Positions 57,195 to 64,000 of a stretch of DNA of 64,000 nucleotides are shown piece after piece. The notes below the pieces were generated by a model. That model was given only the letters and a program-made list of their open reading frames with translations. It had not been told where the DNA came from and ran no database searches. The position numbers were made by a program, and so were the translations under genes. Numbering within the stretch: the stretch's first letter is position 1; each line of letters begins with the position of its first letter. Origin of the DNA: Leucogyrophana mollusca (lineage: Eukaryota; Basidiomycota; Agaricomycetes; Boletales); contig MU266344.1 of assembly GCA_021014945.1 (NCBI GenBank), positions 124,001 to 188,000 of the forward strand, read 5' to 3'.

Positions 57195-59428
57195 ATGGCT
57201 AGGATTTCTGCACCGAACAGCGTACGCTCGGTTACCTTGTCGCGTCACTCCATAGAGATTGTTCCTGCTTCTCCCCTACGGGAGGTGCTTTCCCCAGCAC
57301 CTGCACCGAGGTGAATACATTCCTGATGTTAAATAGTGGGGTGTTCTGGAGACCGTATCCGGGAAACTGACGTGCCCAAATCACTCTGTCTTAGGCCTCG
57401 ACGCGCCGAGCCCTCCCGTCCTTGGCCATGGGTGGATTTTAACGCGGATTTGGAGTCCGTGGATCCTGATGTCGAACCTAGCCCTCCTATCAACTCGGAT
57501 CTTGGCTCTGCCGACACCGAGTTGGCCACCTCAAAGGAAACCGCCGACGAGCGGTGGAAGGGGTATCCTCAGAGCTTCTTCCCGAACTGGACCCTGGAGC
57601 AGATCGAGCGGAGCAATATTTTGAGCGGCTTCAAGGATACAGAAGATTGCTGGACATATCGGGTCGACGTCTTCAACAACGGGTCCTTCGAGGACCGCCC
57701 GCTTCCATTGGGAAAACATAAGAAGGAAACCACCTGGAAATTGATCCAGGAAAAGGTAGGTCGTGCTTCTTTTCTGTAGATGCTGGGGTCTGAGTGTCTT
57801 TGAAGCGTCCAAAGGATATCTGTGTTCGTGTTCTATTCGTCAACAACTTACCACGGCCTATCATGCAAATGCTGGGAACGCAGTGCGTAATGATCTTGCA
57901 CTCGCCATGGTGGAACAATAATAATTGACGTTCATCAGCTACGACATCGATCCCTTCTTCTTTTCTACTTCCGTGAACTGGATACCATCGCATTACCAGG
58001 AAGACCTTCAACCCCGAGGAGATCGTACGTAAGCATCTATCAGGCCCTTTCAATTTTGCCGACGAGCTAGTCAGATATCACAATAACTCTCCCCTTCATA
58101 CGTCCCATTCGCAACGTCCCTATTTCGGCGACCAAACCACTACAGCCCATTGCATCAAGGCAACCTTTACCAAATAAACCTATTAACACCCAAGCATCGC
58201 TTTCACTCTTCTCCAGTACGTGCTTGTTCTGTCATCCATACCGTACTGAGAGCTTATGTTCTAACATTAGCTGACCACGTCTTATTAACCGATCTAATTG
58301 CCATCCATATGGTCCGCACAGCGTCTCCGAGTTCGAGTACCATCCTCTCGTATCATCCCGCTGTCTGTGTGCACAGGACGTCTGCCAAGCTGTTGCATTC
58401 TCTCATTCTCCAAGTTGGCCGAAACTTGTATTGGAGCGAGATTTTACACGCCTCAACCGATCCTACATTCATCCTGGTAGCCATCTTGTGGTACGCACTC
58501 TACTCCTGGGAAGAAGCGTTTGAAAAGATTAACGAACACAGCAACTGGTTGGTGAGTAACCAGCACCATCCGCCTCGTTATACCTAATTGAGCTTGGTCT
58601 TTAGGAAGCACGCGTGATAAACACGAATGAGACCTACCTCACGCGGGACCTTCATATCCTGCAGGCTCATCTATTGCATTACACCTCCCTTTTGGACGAG
58701 TTTCGACGCTCTGTCGATTTTGTGATGAACACCCCGAATCCCGCCATGGAATCTTGTCAGGAAAAGGAGCGATTGCATTCGCAACGACTTATGAAGAAGG
58801 AGTGCGAGAATCTCAAGTCAGAGATAGACAGGCTCGAGGCACAGAGAAAAATGCAGAGCAGTCGGCTTAAGAACGCGATGGATCTTGTGAGTTTCTGTCG
58901 CTTCCGAGTTTGCGTCTGATGCTGATCCGGTGCTCGCAGGCGTTTGCCAATGTTGCTATCCGAGACTCGAATGCTATGAAGCAGGTGTGTGCCACGTCTT
59001 GGCTGCTCGTGCCATTTTTGATCATGTTGCATTAGATTTCGTACCTCTCGATCATCTTTCTGCCTGGAAGTTTTGCAGCTGTGCGTTGTCCACGCTCAAC
59101 ATCAACTCGTACAATCTAACATTAGATCACTCAACAGGCGTTGTTTGGCATGAACGTCAAAGAAATACAGCCAGGGTCACTTGAGACGTTAGCCAACTTT
59201 GTCGCTGTGACAATCGGGCTCACCATTTTGACCATCTGCCTTGTCCTCGTGGGCCGGGCCAGGAATCCCGTACACGAACATGGCGAGAGTGATGGGCTCT
59301 TCGCTAAGTGTCTGTGGTGGCCGGTATCCAAGACGCTGAAGGTTCTGAGAATGGGAAAGGGCAAAGAAGTTCCGCACGATGAAGAAGAAGCTGTGGCTGG
59401 TGCGACGGGGGCTACCACAGAGACCTGA
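57195..59428 (+). CDS. CorA-like membrane protein with GMN motif
   Basis: Exons 2-10 join in frame: 57337-57755, 57806-57882, 57939-58024, 58075-58215, 58271-58551, 58605-58886, 58940-58984, 59036-59080 and 59138-59428. They encode ~555 residues with WTYRVDVFNNGSFEDRP, RPKDICVRVLFVNNLPRP, YDIDPFFFSTSVNWIPSHYQ, a long helix/coiled coil (QEKERLHSQRLMKKECENLK), the helix SYLSIIFLPGSFAA, the hallmark FGMN of CorA Mg2+ channels and a second helix FVAVTIGLTILTICLVLVGR. The likely role is divalent-cation (Mg2+) transport or a derived function. The first exon (57195-57310, MARISAPNSVRSVTLSRHS) fits by composition, but its phase is one base off from exon 2, so the start is unresolved: an unseen splice site, or a frameshift that kills the gene. 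Confidence 0.7.
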
Positions 59429-60120
59429 CCTGGACCATCGAATGAGCTTTCCTATGCAAAAGGACTCTGATACAGCACTTCCCATGGATTTGTATACTGA
59501 TCTCTCGTCATCGTACTTATATCGATCGTATCTACGATCAAGTTTGGTGGTAGTAGTCTTCATTGGGCTCGGATTCTACGTAGAAAAAACACTCCCTCAT
59601 AAACTCGGGTACTGTGTTGGTCCAGGATTCAGAGATCGTCATGTTCAATAATTTACACCAGTCCAGATCTGGATAACGGTATTGCTCTCTCCGTTGCAAC
59701 CCTGGCGTAGACTCGGATATGACCCACTATCGTTTTCCTAGCACTGGCAATCCCCCTTCTATTGCCACAGGGATCGACCTTCCAGAACATATAGCTACAG
59801 CATGCTGCGATCGTCGCCTAGTCCCAGGGCACGCTGTGGTGGCGGACGAAGCACAAGTCGTGGCCGTAATGTTTGGTTGAACTTTGTTTGCCTCTTGTAA
59901 TATGTTGATGCTGGAATGCTGCAACGCTTTGTTGATGCCCGCGGCGACTGGCATTCCGCCAAAACATAGGCCAGAAAGCATGGCCTATCGAAACATCCAC
60001 ATGTGCCTGGTACTGTCGTCCTGGCTCTCCCTCGTTCATACTCGTTAGTAAAATCGCTTGCACTGCCTGGGTCCTTCGTCTGCCACTCATTTCACAAGAC
60101 GATCGTTGCAATCATGTTCA
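59429..60120. other. Intergenic region downstream of the CorA-like gene
   Basis: About 690 bp with no supported gene. Minus frames at 59981-59727 and 60111-59818 show no motif. It ends at the CorA-like fragment. Confidence 0.35.
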
Positions 60121-60345
60121 CCACGAAGCGTGATTGGTGGGGCCGAAGCGCAGTTAATTATGTTTCGGATTCTGGCCAGTTTTGTGAGCTTCCTGTGGCA
60201 GATTAACTTCGCAATGGAAAATGGGGTCAGGGGCTACTGGACGTATCGGGTCGACGTTATGAATAACGAGAACTTTGTTGACTGGCCGCACCTGCAGGGC
60301 GGACATCGGAATGAGTGTACCCGAAATGTGATCCGCAAGAAAGTA
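60121..60345 (+). pseudogene. Fragment of a CorA-like paralogue
   Basis: The plus strand encodes GYWTYRVDVMNNENFVDWP followed by HRNECTRNVIRKK and a donor site GTAGGTCGC. This matches the end of exon 2 of the gene at 57195 (CWTYRVDVFNNGSFEDRP ... WKLIQEK, donor GTAGGTCGT). Nothing downstream matches exon 3; repeat sequence begins instead at about 60380. It is a gene fragment. Confidence 0.75.
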
Positions 60346-60379
60346 GGTCGCGCAAGTGCTGGGCGTGGGTGTCCGGTGG

Positions 60380-61990
60380 AGATGAGTGATGGCTGAGGGT
60401 GCTGGGTACCGATGGTGTGCTGTGAGATTGCCTGAAGATATGAACTGGGTGCCGAGGCTCGAAAGTAACGTCGTCAGGACGCTGGGCCGTCATCCGAGGT
60501 GCTGGGATGCCAACGGAGTGCAGGTCAACAAGTGCTGAAACCATCAATGGCAGTAGGCGTGCTGCGACGTCGACCGTGTGCTAGGACATCGACGACATCA
60601 ACAGTGTACTAGTGGTGTGAGTTTCGGAAGTCGGTAGTGCCTCCAGGATGGGATGTATGCACCCCATCGCAGACAGTATCCCCCTCGTACTCCACGAGGC
60701 CGATACGGCGAGTGCGCTCGAGGTATGTTTTGAGCTTTCGGTGACCCGATGTTCGTGCCCAAGATTGATCCGAGGCTCCCACGTATTCTCTTCACGTGAC
60801 AATCCCTTCCACTTTACCGATTACTCCTTTCCTCGACGCTCTCATCCAACACTTCTTCGACTTCTTGCTCCAAGTGGCCAGCGACGAAAATAGGGGTGGA
60901 GGTGGTGGTTTCTGTTTGTTTGCAAGATAGGTGAATTGTAGGGCAATAACGAGATGGTACTTGGCTGGGCCTTTTGAGGACCTTGAAAGGCCCGAAACAT
61001 CAGTCGTCAAGCTTCTTCAAAGGGCGCGAGAGTATTAGATCGCCACCATCGAGGCAGATATACTCCCGCGGCTTCTAATCTGGCCGCAGCGGATATGAAG
61101 TGCTCCCACGATCGTCATCATGGGGGTGCTTCATACCCGCTGCGGCCTCCACAAGGGCCGAGTTCGCGTCCCGCGCATGTTCTTCGTGCACTGCGGGAAG
61201 GTTTGTGCGGCCCATTTTGAACAAAGGTCCTCGGCTCAAGCCCTTTTCGTGGTGCTGACCATAGCGCAGGAAAAGGGGAATACCCGACGAGGTTTTCATC
61301 ATGTCATTATACTTGAACTTCGAGTGCGCTAGTGCTGCGAATCTCGGAAGTCGGGAGTGCTTGTAATCCGGAGTGTATGTGATGCGTAGCGGTAGCTCCA
61401 GAGCAGTAGCTTCCGCACTAGATGCCAGCGCGACAAAAGGCCCTTGTCATTAGTCTAGACTATTCAACAGTCGGGCAAAGGGACGAAACCCGATGTGTGT
61501 GCGATGCGATGGAAGGTCTGTGAGGTGTTCGGTGACGACGGGGGTGGGCGGCATGGGGTGGGGCGAAGGCGATGACATGCCAGCACAGCCTGTTTCTCCG
61601 ACTGGGATGTGGAAGAGCGAAGGTCGGTAGTTGGTTGGGCTGCGTAAACTCGAACTCGGGCTCAGTCAATTGGAGCAGCTCGCTGGGTAGAGAGCAACAT
61701 CGAACCCTAGAACATCCTTGATAGCGTGCTGAGATATCGAGGCCGTACTGGAGATTGGGTGTGCTAGGATCGCCAGAGTGCCGAAGGGGTACTGGGATGT
61801 CAAAGACATACTGGAACGTGGACAAAATGCCGGGGCGCTCAAAAAATGGGTGCCGTGATGCCGACGGAGCGGCGGAACACGGACGGGCGCTGGCATTCAA
61901 CAGGGGCTCGAAAATACATCTGGGTTGTTGGGATGCAGGCACCCCGCCGAGGCGTGCGCGGTACCCACCAGTGGCATTCAGCACACCCAG
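60380..61990. repeat. Kilobase repeat, copy R2, with extra 5' part
   Basis: About 60870-61830 matches R1 (for example TCTAATCTGGCCGCAGCGGA, the AAGTGCTCCCACGATCGTCA stretch, CTAGTGCTGCGAATCTCGG, CATCGAACCCTAGAACATCC). The preceding ~480 bp (60380-60860) is absent from R1 but matches 62500-62960: GCTCGAAAGTAACGTCGTCA and ACATCGACGACATC. It is noncoding; long plus and minus frames here are not conserved among copies. Confidence 0.75.
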
Positions 61991-62329
61991 AAGCGACAGC
62001 CTCCGCACTGGCGTACCCAAGGAGCGCTCCCGTATTGGTGTATACAGCAACAGCAGCGGATACTATGGTGAGAGCGACCGTCCAGCGGCGCTGGTGTGGT
62101 GACAGCGCGAGGAAAGGCAGTGCATTTGGGCATTCGCGTGCATCGGGGCCTGGGGCGGCACGGGGAGGCGCATGGTGTATGCGATGGAAGAGGTCTGGTG
62201 ACGCCAGGGGCGGGGAATGGGGAATGGGAAGCCGTGGGGTGGTTGCGTGGACTCAAACACCCAGAATGCAAGGCGCATATCCCTAGAATGTCCTTAGTGT
62301 ATATGGTGCTGAGATGTCGAGGCCGTGGT

Positions 62330-62485
62330 TCGAATGCTCTTAGACTGCACGAATATTCCTCTTTCCTTGATATGCTCTCATCCAACACTTCTTGCTCCAC
62401 GTGGCCACCGACGAAAATGGGGGCAGAGGTGGTGGTTTCTGTTTGTTTGCAAGGGGAGGTAGGTCGATTGTAGGGCAACAGTGTG
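62330..62485. repeat. Partial repeat copy between R2 and R3
   Basis: A ~150-bp stretch (CTCTCATCCAACACTTCTTG, GACGAAAATGGGGGCAGAGG, GGTGGTTTCTGTTTGTTTGC) repeats the segment at 60810-60950 and then stops. It marks the edge of the ~2.1 kb tandem unit that contains R2 and R3. Confidence 0.65.
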
Positions 62486-62499
62486 ACCATGAGCGACCG

Positions 62500-63900
62500 G
62501 TTGGGATGAGTGATGGCTGAAAGCGCTGGGCACCGACGGTGTGCTGTGAGATCGCCTGAAGATATTAATTGAGGCTCGAAAGTAACGTCGTCAGGGCGCT
62601 GGGCCATCCTCCGAGGTGCTGGGATGTCAACGGAGTACAGGTCGACAAATGCTGAAACCATCAAGGGCAATCGGCGTGCTGGGACGTCGACTGTGTGCGA
62701 GGACATCGACGACATCGACAATGTACTAGTGCTGCGAATTTCGAAAGTCGGCAGTGCCCTCAGTCTGGGGTGTATGCACTCCGTTGCGGAGATTATCCCC
62801 CTCGCGAGTCGTACTCCGCGCAGCCGATGCGTGGTGCGCTCGAGGTATAGCTTGAGCTTTTGCCGGCCCTGCGTATCCTCTTCACGCGGCAATCCCTTCT
62901 ACTCTACCAAATACTCCTTTCCTGGACGCTCTCTCGTCCAACACTTCTTCGACTTCTGACTCCAAGTGGCCACCGACGAAATAAAGGCGGAGATGGTAGT
63001 TTCTGTTGCAAGGGCAAGTCAAGGCAGCAACGAGACGGTATTGAATACCGGATGGACCGGCGCCAGGAGTGGGTGAGCTGAGGCTCATACAACAGTTGAC
63101 CGACGTTTTTCGGAGCCCTAAGAGGCCCGAAACGCCGGTCGTCAAGCTTCTTCAAAGATTGCGAGATCATTAGATTGCCGCCATCGAGGCAGACATACTC
63201 CCCTGCTTCTAATCCGGCCGCAGCAGATATAAAGTGCACCTACGATCATCATCGCCGGGACTCTTCATACCCGCTGCGGCCTTCACAAGGGCCGTATTCG
63301 CGTCCCCGAGAATATTCTTCGTGCGCGGCGCGGGGGTTTGTGCGCTCTCAGTTTGAAGCTTGAACAAAGGTCCTCGGCTCGAGCCCTTCCCGCGGGTTCC
63401 GACCATGCTCAGGAAAAAAGGGCAATACCCGGGCAACATTCATATCTTGTCGTTGTGATTGAACTTCGGCGGCGCGCTAGTGCTGCGAATTTCGGAAGTC
63501 GGGAGTGCCTTCAGTCCGGGGTGTATGTATGCACTCCGCTGAGGCGTGTACGATGCCTAGTGGTAGCTTCTGCACCGGATGCCAGCGCACAGAGGGCCCT
63601 TGTGATTAGTTGAGGCTATCTAGCAGTCGATGGGGGTGGGCGGCATGGGGTGGGGCGAAGGCGATGACCCGGCGCGGCTTGGTTCCCCGCCCGGGACGTA
63701 GGAGAGCGGGGGTAGTCGGTTGGGCTCGAACTCGAGGTCAATCAAATGCGCAGCTCGCTGGATAGAGGTCAACAGCGATCGCTGGGTATAAAGCAACAAT
63801 GATCGCTGGATATAGATCAGAAGCGAACCCCAGATGTCCTTGATAGAGTGCCAAGATGTAGAGGCCGTGTTGGGACGTGCTGGGATGTTGATGGGTGATT
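62500..63900. repeat. Kilobase repeat, copy R3, with extra 5' part
   Basis: 62507-62960 matches 60390-60870 at an offset of about 2.1 kb, and 62960-63890 matches R1 and R2. Shared strings include TCTAATCCGGCCGCAGCAGA, CTAGTGCTGCGAATTTCGG and GGGTGGGCGGCATGGGGTGG. Near 63755-63828 a ~24-bp unit (CGCTGG(G/A)TA...CA(A/G)...GAT) is present three times, where R1 and R2 have one. Noncoding. The window ends just after. Confidence 0.75.
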
Positions 63901-64000
63901 GGGTGAAGACATAGGCTCGAAAGCGACAAGTGCGCATGCCAGGGCAGTTTTTTGGTTTACGTAAACTTGAGCACCCTTATACTTAGATTTGCAGGGCCCA

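Noticed and set aside
61460..62892. Long frames on both strands in the repeat region (196, 304 and 146 codons)
   Set aside because: The corresponding frames are not kept in the other repeat copies, so they are not under coding constraint.
1..64000. CRISPR array, prokaryotic operon or viral genome
   Set aside because: No regularly spaced short repeats. All supported genes have spliceosomal introns or eukaryotic signals, and no capsid, polymerase or integrase gene is seen.

Overview
The window is nuclear DNA from a filamentous basidiomycete, most likely an agaricomycete mushroom or wood-decay fungus. Genes are packed and split by many short introns of about 45-75 bp with GT(GC)...AG ends. The gene families are typical of that class: several lineage-specific orphan multi-pass membrane protein families (including DUF6533-type), a CorA-like GMN protein, a GH18-CBM5 chitinase, a Kre6/Skn1 GH16 protein and a helicase-AAA giant. 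Exon coordinates were worked out by hand from splice signals, reading-frame sums and comparison between paralogues inside the window. No alignment or database search was run, so family names rest on motifs I recognise.

Layout. 1-0.5 kb: 5' end of a minus-strand gene with a disordered N-terminus. 1.0-4.0 kb: alpha/beta hydrolases, one a two-domain head-to-tail fusion (511 aa), then a single-domain paralogue (245 aa). 4.25-5.4 kb: succinate dehydrogenase iron-sulfur subunit. 5.6-9.1 kb: a decayed and an intact copy of an orphan membrane protein. 11.7-13.8 kb: an MFS exporter. 15.8-17.0 kb: a disordered Ser/Pro protein. 18.8-21.1 kb: a secreted chitinase with 16 exons. 21.2-24.7 kb: a tandem pair of DUF6533-like membrane proteins in ~2.18 kb units. 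27.0-30.6 kb: Kre6/Skn1-like beta-glucan synthesis protein. 31.2-32.1 kb: a methyltransferase. 33.5-41.1 kb: a 2,367-residue protein joining a ZNFX1/UPF1-type SF1 helicase, an NF-X1-type zinc finger and three CbxX/CfqX AAA+ domains. 42.2-43.4 kb: a second methyltransferase. 43.65-54.2 kb: a large inverted duplication of a DUF6533 gene (decayed left arm, apparently intact right arm) around a ~5.7 kb centre that holds two small inverted-repeat elements, a secreted Cys-rich protein and an SMP-30-like beta-propeller. 57.2-59.4 kb: a CorA-like membrane protein, followed by a fragment of a paralogue. 54.9-64.0 kb also carries three copies of a ~1 kb noncoding repeat.

Functionally, the chitinase and the Kre6/Skn1 protein act on the cell wall, SDHB is a core mitochondrial enzyme, and the helicase-AAA giant is a candidate nucleic-acid surveillance factor. 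The rest is fast-evolving accessory content shaped by tandem, inverted and fragmentary duplication. There is no sign of a prokaryote-style operon, CRISPR array or virus. The features most worth follow-up are the giant helicase-AAA fusion, the fused hydrolase, the inverted duplication with its shared nonsense codon, and the small inverted-repeat and kilobase repeat families.
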